A stretch of DNA of 29,935 nt from the NCBI GenBank assembly GCA_027596035.1, contig JADGJA010000148.1:6225-36159 (forward strand). The letters are read 5' to 3'. The stretch comes from Thoreauomyces humboldtii. Lineage: Eukaryota > Chytridiomycota > Chytridiomycetes > Spizellomycetales > Powellomycetaceae. Made by a program: the position numbers and the translations under genes. How positions within the stretch are numbered: the stretch's first letter is position 1; every line of letters starts with the position of its first letter. Shown one piece after another: positions 9,332 through 18,424 of the stretch. The notes under the pieces are model-generated. The model saw only the letters and a list, made by a program, of their open reading frames with translations, did no database searches and was not told where the DNA came from.

Positions 9332-9559
9332 TTGGGAACTTTGAAGCTGCGAGGTCTTCAAGGCCTGTTTTTTGGTAATTAAATATAAGTTCATGCGCAC
9401 ATGTATACGCTCCAGTTCTCGAAACCAGGCGCATAACATCTCCGCTCTGACGTGACTGCATGCCCCTTCTATGCGAGACTCGAGAAATCATCTTTACTAA
9501 AATTCATGCGCTCTATTCTCTCTAAGCCGGCTTGGTACGGGTGCGGATCAGCCAAGGTG
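9332..9559. other. convergent 3' intergenic spacer
   Basis: 228 bp between the stop of the mpaB-like gene (+) and the stop of the MLKL-NTD-like gene (-). It holds an AT-rich stretch near 9370-9390 that could serve 3'-end formation. No gene is seen. Confidence 0.5.
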
Positions 9560-11972
9560 TTACTTGCTCGGACCACTTGCGATGGCCTCGATGGCCGGCA
9601 AGAAACGCTCCAACACGGAAGTAAGGTTAGCTATTCCCCTTTCCAAACCAAGCAAGCGTTCCTCTAGTCCATTGCTCGTCAGACCGCTCGGTTGGTTATT
9701 GGCCATACCAGTCTGTATCTCGGCAGCAGCGATCTTCGCGTGCAAAGCACTCGCAGCAGCGCTGGCGGCAAGCTCGGCCAAGCGTTCTTTTTCCTTCCGT
9801 ATATTCTCCTTCTCGATACGGCGAGCCTCTGCTTCGGCAGCCTCCCGGGCCAGCTTCTCGGCTTCGAGTTGCTCCGCTGCTTTCCGTTCCGTTCGACCCC
9901 GCTCGCTTTCCGACAGCACCTCGACGTCTTCGACCGATCCGTGCAATTCGAGCGTCTTGCGATCAAAGAACAGTCGCTTGCGCAGTCGTCCGTCCTGCCA
10001 TGGAACCGTGGCGAGAACCTCGATCTCAAAGCCTTCGCCCTGCTCATCCGTTCCGCTCCGTTCACGTAGCATAAGCAGGTAGCCTTTCTCCTCGTCCCGA
10101 TAGAGCACCTTGGTTCGAAGAAACGTTTCAGGGTCTCGCTTGGCATCGAAGGAAAGTTCCTCGAGGAAGTCGTTCGGAGACATTACGCGGAAATATCGCG
10201 TTTGACCAGTGCCGATGCGAATAACGAGGCGGTAGCGCTCGGACGGCGCCTGAGAGGACAGCAACGCACCGCGGGTTTGCGCTCTGAGCAACTTGCCAAT
10301 GGTGATGAGTCGCATGGTGTACTCCCCATGCTCGGCAGTGTACCATTCTGGAGATCGCTCGTCCAGTGTAACATACTCGTCCATAGTGTCGCTGTACCCG
10401 AGAATGCGCTGAGAGTACCCCGCTAAAGCCGCGTAGGGAAACCGGCAGTGATGCTTCGCCGAGTGCTTGGCGACGGCGCACGGGCGATCTTTCTCGCCGC
10501 AGCAAGGCTGAGACCTTTCCCAGCCATCCCATTCTTCAGGATGGTACCTGCAAGCCCCTTCCGCGTCTGTCTTCACGTTCTCCTGCTCCCACTCCTGAAA
10601 CAGTGAATCGCACTGCACGCACTTGACTTTCGGTGCCGCGAATCGCTCCCTCTCCAGTTGCTCCTTTGCGACCATCGCATCCCTGAGTCCGGCCCGGACA
10701 GCATCCACAGCGGCCGTCAGCTGCTTTTCCGTCTCGGCCTGAGCTCCTTCGAGAAGCTCGCCGAGGCTCTGCCCAACCGCCGCCAGATTTTGCTGCGAGA
10801 CCTGCTCGCCAATGGCTTGAGCAAACTGTCCAAGCATCGCTGGGTTCGCGGCGACCAGTTCACCGTGAGTTCCAGCAAGGAACGTCTGGGCTGCTCGATC
10901 CTGATCATCGACGGGAATCGCCCTCTGAAGGATAGTGAGCTGGGTGGTCTGCTGAATTTGGAGGCAAATCATCATGTCCGCAGCGCAAACTTCGATTTCC
11001 TTTGCCCGGGCTGCAAACTTGGCCGCATTTCCCATGTTCAACCTTCGCACGATGGCCCCCTGCTGCCTGTATGCTTTGATCAGCACCAAGGAATTTTTCA
11101 GGGTCGATTCGATCTTCGCCGCGACGCCTTGGACGCTGTCCGAGAGCGCGAGCTTTGCGAGGTCCACGATGTGACCCGCCATGAAGGAGACGCGCTCAAC
11201 GAGATCATTGCACTTTGCGTCCGTTTCACGAACGCGCTTCTCGTTGTCGATGATCAGCTTCAGCACGCAAAAGAGCGGAGCTACGAAGGGAGCGGATTTG
11301 CCCACGTCCGCGAGCTTGTCGACGATGGACACCAGATGATCGAGGACCGGAGTTCGAGCTATCACTTCTTTGACTCCGGAAGTCACCTTGTTCACAAGAT
11401 CCAACTTGTTGCCACTGATCTGATCGATCCCTTCGGCGACCTTTGTGGCCGTGGCTTGGACATTGGCGATGTCTTGCGAGAGAGATGCAATGTCGTTGGC
11501 TACTGTAGTGTAGCCCGAATAGGCGGCATTGATCGCGGTCTCGGTGGAAGACTTGTAGGCATCGGGAATGTCGTTCACACCACGCGCTAAGCTTGAGCGG
11601 CTGCCTGCTGTGCGAAGTGCTCCTGCTAGAGCATCCGCTAATGTCAGGAAAAAGTCAAGAATGAGTTTTGTGTAAAGTCGTCCAGGAAATAGCATAGGAA
11701 TTGCTCGGAGACTTACTTGAGGGAAGTGACGGAGCAAATCCGCTTTTCACGCTTTGCTCCACTCCCGGATATGCGATGTAACCAGCTTGAATGTATGGAG
11801 GGTGCTGATCAGATGCACGGGGCGCTATGGTGGCTGGACTCCGTTCCTTATCCTGCTCCCCGGCTTTCGGAGGCGGATTTGGTGAGGTGTCGATGGAGAA
11901 GCGTGGAACAGCAGGTCCGATGTCGGCCGGGCCCTTGGCCTTCTTCTTGCTACTATTGAACGGAAACTTCAT
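9560..11972 (-). CDS. MLKL-NTD-like protein with Cys/His cluster and coiled coil
   Basis: Two exons, 11972-11717 and 11637-9560, with a 79-nt intron; 777 aa. The start at 11972 is preferred over an in-frame ATG at 12140 because the extra segment is translated pentamer repeat. Residues 1-85 are basic and Pro/Ser rich (N-terminal FNSSKKKAK). Residues ~120-320 form a helical domain whose SAPFVAPLFCVLKLIIDNEK (199-218) matches the four-helix MLKL-type N-terminal domain of many fungal proteins. A candidate metal site follows: C425xxC428, C448xxH451, CC 464-465, C472, H477, HHC 481-483. A mixed alpha/beta region, then an Arg/Glu/Ala coiled coil (~640-720), ends the chain. No kinase or NTPase domain is present. 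In this fold family the helical bundle binds membranes or partners; here function is unknown. Confidence 0.7.
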
Positions 11973-11998
11973 CTTGCGTACCGGTACGATAACGGTCA

Positions 11999-12030
11999 AA
12001 GAAGCGAAGCGAAGCGATGCGATGCGAAGA
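11999..12030. repeat. AAGCG/ATGCG pentanucleotide repeat
   Basis: About six tandem 5-nt units (AAGCG x3, ATGCG x2, AAGAG). It lies 30-60 bp upstream of the chosen start of the MLKL-NTD-like gene, so probably in its 5' leader. Translating it gives a repetitive peptide, which argues against the upstream ATG as the real start. Confidence 0.65.
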
Positions 12031-12172
12031 GCATCTGGTGCTCGTCGTCTCGGCTTCGAAGTGTTAGCGGCAAGGTGTGGGCGCTCGGGACTTTGTGATC
12101 TTTTGGCCATCAAAAGCAAAAGGTTCGTCCTACTGTACATTCCTGAGCCGCGACGCGTCTGGAACGGAACTA

Positions 12173-12198
12173 TGGCGGGCGGTTTGTGTCAAAATGAT
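12173..12198 (+). repeat. left terminal inverted repeat of the MITE
   Basis: 26 bp starting TGGCGGGCGG and ending AAAATGAT. Identity with the right copy stops exactly at the inner end, where the two arms diverge. Confidence 0.9.
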
Positions 12199-12780
12199 TC
12201 CATTTCCCATTGTGACCTGCTCATTATCATTTCTCGCGCTGGCCAACTCGGTGGGCGGACTTGAGTCAGCGAGTCTGTCCCGGGTCGAGCTACGACATGT
12301 CAGCGATGCAATCCCGGGAACACTAGCCCATGTCAAGAGTTGACGTCGCATGCCTCGCCACGAGGACCACGCACCACCGAGGTCAACAGCTTGAACGTAC
12401 AACTGTCCACTGGGGGATTTTCCCGGGCTCCTACTAAGGATCCCGAAAAGTAGTGAATGAGCCTGTGAGGAACCACATATGGGCCTTTGGAAACATAAAG
12501 ACGATGGCGGATTTGAAGACGATCGCGATTGGGGACCATCCCGAGATTAGACTCGGTTGTGATATATTCCGACTCGGGTTGGCCCTGGGTGCCAGCATTC
12601 AGCCGACCGTCTGATAATGAGAACTCATCTGATACTCCGATCGAGGAAATGACATTCCAGGAGCGAACGGCCAAAAAACTGACAATGGGGGAGTAACAAG
12701 GGCCAAAAATGGGAATTCCAAGTCAATTTCCAGCAAATTTGCTCGAAATCGGCCAAAAAGCATGAACAGGTTTCGAAAAC

Positions 12781-12806
12781 ATCATTTTGACACAAACCGC
12801 CCGCCA
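12781..12806 (-). repeat. right terminal inverted repeat of the MITE
   Basis: 26 bp starting ATCATTTTGA and ending CCGCCCGCCA. It is a perfect reverse complement of 12173-12198 and is followed by TA. Confidence 0.9.
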
Positions 12807-12808
12807 TA

Positions 12809-13427
12809 CGAAACGAAATCGAAAGCCTTGCCACTTTGTCGCGTCGACAACGCGTGTGCGTCCCCAGCGTTCAAGATGGCAGCGGTGCGCACCGAGTACT
12901 GTAAGTAGAGAAAAGGCCCCTTCGCCACCCCAGCGGACATTTGGAAGCTTTTTGCGGCGAGAGAAATACTAGCTATGATCAATGCGCAGGGTCTGACAGC
13001 ATGGATACGAATACTTTTGCTGCGTACATTCTATCTCGGTCGAAAAAGTGACATTGCACACGCTCCCACCATAATAATCATGACGAACGCTGGCGCTGGG
13101 TTTCTGATGGGTTGGGTTGGGTGGGGTAGGGAGACCTTGGCCAGCCGCTGTGGGCGCCATACATGGCGGGCTTCCTGTGCTTGATCATTGCGTGGACGAA
13201 GAAAACGACAAAGAAAGGAAGGAGATCTGCTCATTATCCTAAAACATCCCTATTGTGTGAGCTTACGCTGAGACGAGAAAAATAAAAACGAAGCCCGGAA
13301 AACGCACCTGTTGCGCTGCATTGAACGTGGCAATCAGAACCTTCCGATGTCCTTTGTCGTTGCATCTCACGACCGTAACGTCCCAACCGCCGCCAGGTTC
13401 TCTCGATCACACAGGTCTCAAAGTCCT
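12809..13427. other. intergenic, contains a G-run tract
   Basis: About 620 bp between the MITE and the PEX4 stop codon. It includes the probable PEX4 3' UTR. A plus-strand tract at 13109-13131 has five closely spaced G-runs (GGG-TT-GGG-TT-GGG-T-GGGG-TA-GGG), a good G-quadruplex candidate. A minus-strand frame overlapping the PEX4 3' end (13234-13527) has no family resemblance and is treated as a shadow. Confidence 0.5.
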
Positions 13428-14077
13428 TCAGGTCCCGCTCGATGCGCTCACAGCGGCCGTATTTGGGATGGCATACAATTGCGTGCACATCTGAACCAAC
13501 GAATTGTATCCTCGTACATCCCCACACCGCAAAAGGTTGGCCGCATCGCAGTTCAAAGGACTGTCCGGTTCCGGGCTCTGCGAATGCCAGGGTTAGCGAG
13601 CCGATGCAGCGTAGGCGTCAAAAAGAATAATCTCCATCCTTACAGTGAGCAGAGCGCCTATGGCCATGCACGCAGACTGCAGCGTCCATGCCGGACTCCA
13701 CGCCGTTTTGAGGAGGTCCAAACATATCTCCCCTGTCTTGAAGTGCACGTTCGGATGGCACACCCTGCCGACGAACTTCATGATCGGTGGTTGCATGGGA
13801 TAGGATGCTGGCAAAACAATGTCCAGGTCAAAGCGCCCGCCTGTCCCACCGATTTGCTACAGTCAGCTTCACTGACGCCTGACACGGAATTGGTGAGGGC
13901 AACTCCAGCGCACGCAAGCTCACCCTCATAAGCGCTTCCTTCAGGTCCAACCAGAACGGCCTTCCAGGTAAGAAGATCATCGTCCGAAGCAGGAGCCAGC
14001 TTTTCGACGACTTGAGTGTTTGGGTCTCGCTGGTAGTCTCGCAATTCTTTCAGTAGTCGTCTCGAAACGGCCGCCAT
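13428..14077 (-). CDS. PEX4: peroxin-4 ubiquitin-conjugating enzyme E2
   Basis: Three exons on the minus strand: 14077-13924, 13840-13644, 13577-13428; introns 83 and 66 nt; 166 aa. The E2 fold is clear: an N-terminal helix (SRRLLKELRDYQRDP), then SAYEGGRFDLDIVLPASYPMQPP. The active-site segment is CHPNVHFKTGEICLDLLK with the catalytic Cys in GEIC. After it come WSPAWTLQSACMAI and SPEPDSPLNCDAANLLR. The HPNVHFKTGEICLDLLK.WSPA pattern is typical of fungal Pex4 rather than of general E2s such as Ubc4. Pex4 mono-ubiquitinates the PTS1 receptor Pex5 on a cysteine at the peroxisomal membrane, with Pex22 as anchor, so that the receptor can be exported and recycled. There is no membrane segment, as expected. 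A different E2 paralogue is possible but less likely. Confidence 0.86.
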
Positions 14078-14372
14078 TGTCGTATATTGCTGTATGTTTC
14101 TGACAAAAAAAGACGCAGTAGTGGCGAGTCCTTCCGAAGTGAAGAGCGAGAATATAACCTATGTTCCGTGTAGCAATAAGCCGTTACGACAAGATGGCAA
14201 GTTGAGACTGGTGAGGTCTTCGTTCTGGAGTCCTGTCACCTGAGGTAGGGTTAAGAGCTGGTGTTAGGGTTCCAATGAGTTCGGTCTCAAGCCTTCCAAG
14301 GTACGCCCGTTCTATGTATTTGCAGTGGTACAGGGGATTTGGGCGTATGATGCTATATGTAAGTTCCCGGCG
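14078..14372. promoter_or_regulatory. PEX4 upstream region with two TAGGGTT boxes
   Basis: 295 bp between the PEX4 start and the stop of the next minus-strand gene. It carries TAGGGTT at 14246-14252 and TTAGGGTT at 14264-14271, telomere-like boxes (AACCCTA on the coding strand). The same box occurs upstream of UTP14. These resemble Tbf1/telo-box elements known from fungal growth-gene promoters; the link here is inference. Confidence 0.45.
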
Positions 14373-16136
14373 CTACTCTTGCTCAAGGGCATCCATGAGG
14401 TCTCGCAACACTGCTTCTGAGCAGAGGTTTAGATCGACAGACCCGCCCAGCGCCTTCGTCAGCGTTTCGGAAGCTCGTTGATCCGCCTCAGCGCGCTCGC
14501 GCAGGACCTGCGTCCGAAGGGCCGTCAATCGAGCGACTCGTTCGGTGGTATCTGCGATGGCCGCCTGTAATGACCGAAAGCCCTTTCCCCCGATCGTTCC
14601 GCCGGGCGGCGATGGTTCCTCACCGCTCCTCTCCATTGCTGACGACGGTTTGGGAAGCGCGAGTTCGTCCAGTCGTTGTTGAAGCTCCCGGACCCGGTTC
14701 GTAACACCTGCGACGATGCGATTCTCCTCTCGTAACCGCTTTTCCTCCTGACGCTCCTCGTTGAGAAGAGTTTGGAGAGATCCGAACATGGCGTACGCAT
14801 CACTCTCAGCCTGATGAGTGGTATGCAGCCGATTCCGTAGCAGTTCCACCTGCCCATGGACCAGAGTAGCGCTCTCTTGAACAGAGAACGTATGAGGTCG
14901 ATGCTCATGGACCTGACGGAATGCTCCAGACTCACCTTCGATGACCCGTTCGCCGACCTCAACCAACCAAGCTTCCAGACGCTCTATGAACATGCTGGCG
15001 TCGTCCACTTGCTGGGGAGTCCGCTCCATGAAAGAAGCTGCTCCGTTCCGGGTCAACAATGGAGAAGAGGACGAACCGTGAGGTAGCTCAGCGCTTCCCG
15101 GAGCATTGTCTGACTTTGCGGTGCCCAGAGAGGCATCTGCGGCTACGTGCGCATCCAAGACCTTCATGAACTCTGCTCGACTCATCTGAGAAGTCTTGAG
15201 GATGGCTTTCGGCAGTATAGGGGCCCAAGGAGAGTCAGGTGGAAGCATCCTGTGGGCTGCTGCAGGCGTACTGGGATTGGAGTGATTTGGGGTGGTGAGA
15301 GGGGTAGGAAAGGATGCGGATGATAGCGTTTGCAGGCGAGAAGCGGTGCGTTGACGCTTTGTTGCTGGTTTGCCCACCGTGATCTGTACCGGCGGGAACG
15401 GACTCGAAGGCAGGGACGCGACCAGCGGAAGAGGTGGGGATGAAGATTTCGTGCGCACGCGTTTCCGCAAGGCCGACGTGTCTAGCGACGTAAACGAATG
15501 AGGGGAGCTCCCGGGGCGTGGCAGACGGGCGGCCCCAAGTTCGGCGCTACAGGACAGCCGTGCTGCCGCTTGGCGCTCGCCGATCCGGGACATGCCACCG
15601 TTCTCGGCCGAAGTCATGAAAGCGGTGGAACGGCTGAAGAGGTCTTTAGACCATTCCACGTGCTGGAGGGACCTCGTAAGGGCAGCGGTCGCGGAAGAGT
15701 CCGGGCCGGGTGGAAGAGATACCCCCTCCCGCGGGTATCGATGAATTGATTTGGATATGGATAAGTTTGCGGGTGCAGGATGCAGCGAGCGTGGTTGTTG
15801 AAGAGGTGTCGAGACGGGCTGTTTCCGATCGGTCGAAGCGCGTAGCTCAGGCATGGGAAGCCGCCTATGCGGATTGGGGGCGACCCTGCCAGCCTTTGAA
15901 AGGCACGCAACATCTGGGGGTGACTGCAGGCTGGTGCGAGGTGAGTTGGATGCTACACCAACGGACTTTGGCGCAATGGAATGTGGAGTAGGTCTTGGTT
16001 CTGCTTGCGATGAACCCCATGCGGCTGCTGCACTGGAAAGAGTCGCCTTTGCCTGAGCAGCGAAGAACCGTTCAGCATCGGTTCTTTTGACGTTAGGCTC
16101 GGCTACCGGACGGTTATCAGAAGCAGCGGGGGGCAT
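14373..16136 (-). CDS. disordered/coiled-coil hypothetical protein
   Basis: A single long open frame of 587 aa, with no intron needed, which is unusual in this intron-rich window. The start is the first ATG. Residues 1-300 are Pro/Ser/Arg rich and low complexity, with basic patches (ALRKRVRTKSSS, KPATKRQRT) that could be nuclear localisation signals. A short helical segment follows (FMKVLDAHVAADAS). Residues ~375-510 are a helical, coiled-coil region (SMFIERLEAWLVEVGERV, LLRNRLHTTHQAESDAYAMF, LNEERQEEKRLREENRIV, VRELQQRLDELAL). The final ~60 residues form another heptad-like helix (ERVARLTALRTQVLRERAEA). The layout (disordered basic N-terminus, coiled-coil C-terminus) is like many kinetochore or spindle-pole proteins, but I cannot assign a family. 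Confidence 0.7.
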   Translation of the reverse strand: MPPAASDNRPVAEPNVKRTDAERFFAAQAKATLSSAAAAWGSSQAEPRPTPHSIAPKSVGVASNSPRTSLQSPPDVACLSKAGRVAPNPHRRLPMPELRASTDRKQPVSTPLQQPRSLHPAPANLSISKSIHRYPREGVSLPPGPDSSATAALTRSLQHVEWSKDLFSRSTAFMTSAENGGMSRIGERQAAARLSCSAELGAARLPRPGSSPHSFTSLDTSALRKRVRTKSSSPPLPLVASLPSSPFPPVQITVGKPATKRQRTASRLQTLSSASFPTPLTTPNHSNPSTPAAAHRMLPPDSPWAPILPKAILKTSQMSRAEFMKVLDAHVAADASLGTAKSDNAPGSAELPHGSSSSPLLTRNGAASFMERTPQQVDDASMFIERLEAWLVEVGERVIEGESGAFRQVHEHRPHTFSVQESATLVHGQVELLRNRLHTTHQAESDAYAMFGSLQTLLNEERQEEKRLREENRIVAGVTNRVRELQQRLDELALPKPSSAMERSGEEPSPPGGTIGGKGFRSLQAAIADTTERVARLTALRTQVLRERAEADQRASETLTKALGGSVDLNLCSEAVLRDLMDALEQE

Positions 16137-16653
16137 GGACTGGAAAGTCCCAAAGTAAATGGCGGCGAGTCACTTCCGAGTAGAACAACTTTGGCAAGAT
16201 GACCAAAACTCTTGACTACTATATCTAAGCTGCACGCGAACGAGGATGCTGAAAGGCTGACAGAAAGAACGGACGACCGGTGAGCCTTTGTCGACGAGGG
16301 ACGGGGAATTGGAGATCTTTGAGAACAATACACTAATGGAGAGGTGGAGGAGGGGGAATCCCATGCGCGTGCGAGTGAGGGAGGGGCCACGACGGGAAGG
16401 ACCCAACGGGCAGGCCACGTGATCTCCACCGTGAGAGTTGGCTTCCGACAGCGCGTTCCCCAGCGAGTCAGTCCGTGAGTCACCGACCTCTCCCCCTCAG
16501 ACTCTGTATAGTACTTTGCTGGGCTTCCACCTTCCCCACTCGTGTACATGTATACTGGTGGAAGCAGCCAGGGTGGGTGGGTAGACCGTAGAGAGTACCG
16601 AATACCCGCAGCAAGACCTCTTCTTCTTCTCCTCGTACGACGTACCGCTCTTG
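16137..16653. promoter_or_regulatory. divergent promoter region
   Basis: 517 bp between the coiled-coil gene (-) and the SREK1-like gene (+). It contains a TGTACA with an overlapping GTATAC (16543-16553) and a pyrimidine tract (CTTCTTCTTCTCCTC, about 16619-16634) just before the SREK1-like start, as is common at fungal transcription starts. No gene is recognised. Confidence 0.45.
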
Positions 16654-18424
16654 ATGACTTCAGACACTACAGTAACCGTGCGTCTTTTGTGTGGGGTGGT
16701 GCGTGATGCCTTGAAATGTGATCGCTAACGCATTCATGTTCCAGGCGGGAGGCGTTTCTCCACACGTCGCAGATGCAGTGCTCCGCAGCCTCTTCGAGCT
16801 ACTCGGCCCCATCAATCATCTTCGATCGTATCCGAGCCCCGGCAATGCACCCACAAAGGAATGTCAGGTTGAATTCGCAGAAGCTTCCGCTGCACAGACG
16901 GCACTCCACCTCACAGGCGTGGAGCTCGGCGACCGCGCTCTCTTCATCACCATGAGCGGCCAGCACGTCCCAAGGCTGGCCTCGCAGCCATCCCATCCTT
17001 CGGGAGCAGCGTCCATGCCGCTCGACGCCGCCTCGTCAACAAGTAACGTCAACCACGTCATCCTCCAGCTCGATCCGCAAAAGGCAGAGGAGATTGCTCG
17101 CACCATCTACATCGGCAACATTTCTCCCTTGGTCACGGAAGATCACCTACGAAGCGCTTTCTCAGACTGTGGAGACGTGGTTGCCGTCAAGATCGCTGGG
17201 GACGTGACCGCGGGATCTCGTTTCGCGTTCCTCGAGTTCGCGAACCAGCAGTCCGCCGCCGTCGGCCTGTCCCTCAACGGTCTGGTCATCGCTGATCGCG
17301 CCCTCAAGGTAAACTTCTCCAAGAACGCCATCACCAAACCACAGGTCAAACTGCCTCCAGGTACTTTGAACGATCCGGCCATGCGAAGGGTCGCAGAGGC
17401 ACAGGCCGCCATCTTGAGAAAGTATGATCCGACAGTATCTGCGAGTACGGCCTCATCGTCTCTGCCAGCACCCACTGCTGCATCGCAGCCGCCTGAAGCC
17501 ACTCCGGATTGTGATGCTGCACCAATGACTAAAGTCGCACTCGAACGCCCCAGCTCGCGCGCCTATCCTTCAGGGAGGAGAAGCAGAAGCCCGGATACGC
17601 GCTACCGCCGGGACCGAGAGGACTCTCGAGGTGCGCTTCCCGAACGTGGTCCCAGCAGGACCTCGCCACATGGAACGTAGACGGCTAATCTGATATTTTT
17701 TCAAGAACGAAGGCGACGTCGGCGGTCACGTTCTCCTTATCGTCGACGACGATCACGATCACGATCGCGATCTCGGGGTCCCGCGCGTTCTCGCTCTCCC
17801 TACCGTCGAAGGACGCGCGACCGTTCGCGTTCTCGGTCCCGGCACCGGTCGCCTCGACGAGGGGACGTTCGCAGAGATCGTGATCATCACAGCGAGCGTA
17901 GGGGCCGCGAACACGCTGAGACCTCTGCTGATTCATCCCTGAAAAAGGAAAATGGCGATTCGGTTGCGCGTGGTTCGGAGAGATCGCGGCGCCGCTCAAA
18001 TCCTAGCGGAAAAGCAAAACGCAGCCGCAGCGACTCCGACCATCAGTCCAGCGAGAATGAGGGCGATATCACAAAGGAGAAAGTACACAGGAAGTCTCGG
18101 TTGGCTAAGAACAACAAAACGGCAGCAGAGTCCAGCGACGAGGAAATCAAGAGAAAGAAAACGAAGTCCTCTCGAAGTTCCAAGTCCATCGAAGTTCCTT
18201 CAACATCACTGGGATCCAGCGGAGACGAGTTCACGGTGAAGGTTGAAACTGATAGTAGCCGTCCCTCTGCCAGGGCCATAGTCGCAGAGAGGGGACGAAA
18301 CGGCAGCCCGGCCAACACGGCCAACCCCGCCACCGGCACCGGAAGGAGACCGAGCATAACTCAACCGAAACCCCCTTCAGGAGCATCGGAAGCACCGGTG
18401 GTGGTCCAACCGCAGTCCCCATAA
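16654..18424 (+). CDS. SREK1: SREK1-like SR splicing regulator (two RRMs + RS tail)
   Basis: Three exons: 16654-16677 (24 nt, encodes MTSDTTVT), 16745-17630, 17706-18424; 542 aa. RRM1 (~5-80) is degenerate, with VTAGGVSPHVADAVLRSLFELLG matching the VTNLSPAVTSEQMRTLFSFLG start of animal SREK1 and the shared PSPGNAPTKECQVEF element. RRM2 (~127-200) has RNP2 IYIGNI and RNP1 SRFAFLEF; the exit motif NFSKNAITKP is close to the animal SREK1 NHSNNAIVKP. The following VAEAQAAI helix is shared too. Splicing the second intron joins into a dense RS domain (YRRRRSRSRSRSRSR and onward), then an acidic Ser/Lys tail. SREK1 (SRrp86/SFRS12) modulates other SR proteins in alternative splicing in animals. It would act in nuclear spliceosomal RNPs. 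Confidence 0.83.

Larger units (their letters stand above)
12171..12808. mobile_element. MITE with 26-bp perfect TIRs and TA duplication
   Basis: Bases 12173-12198 begin TGGCGGGCGGTTTGTGTCAA. Their exact reverse complement occupies 12781-12806. Both ends are flanked by TA (12171-12172 and 12807-12808), the target-site duplication of Tc1/mariner/pogo-type elements. The 634-bp body has no transposase-like frame, so it is non-autonomous. Three copies of GGCCAAAAA (12669, 12701, 12751) lie close to the right TIR. An inner inverted pair (CCCATTGT near 12207 and ACAATGGG near 12682) is also present. Perfect TIR identity suggests recent activity. It sits in the upstream region of the MLKL-NTD-like gene, about 200 bp from its ATG. 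Confidence 0.87.

Noticed and set aside
8498..9491. Minus-strand frames opposite the mpaB-like second exon
   Set aside because: They are shadows of the coding strand in a GC-rich exon, with no conserved motifs or splice context.
10658..11590. 310-aa plus-strand frame opposite the MLKL-NTD-like gene
   Set aside because: It is an antisense shadow of a long real coding exon, and its composition is not protein-like.
11973..12140. N-terminal extension of the MLKL-NTD-like protein from an ATG at 12140
   Set aside because: The extra residues are largely translated AAGCG/ATGCG repeat and have no family resemblance. The ATG at 11972 is more plausible.
12333..12834. Short frames inside the MITE as transposase remnants
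   Set aside because: They are short, overlap the TIR and show no transposase motifs such as a DDE triad context.
13234..13527. Minus-strand frame after PEX4 that could extend or replace its C-terminus
   Set aside because: It is out of frame with PEX4 exon 3, whose own frame gives a normal E2 C-terminal helix and a stop at 13428.
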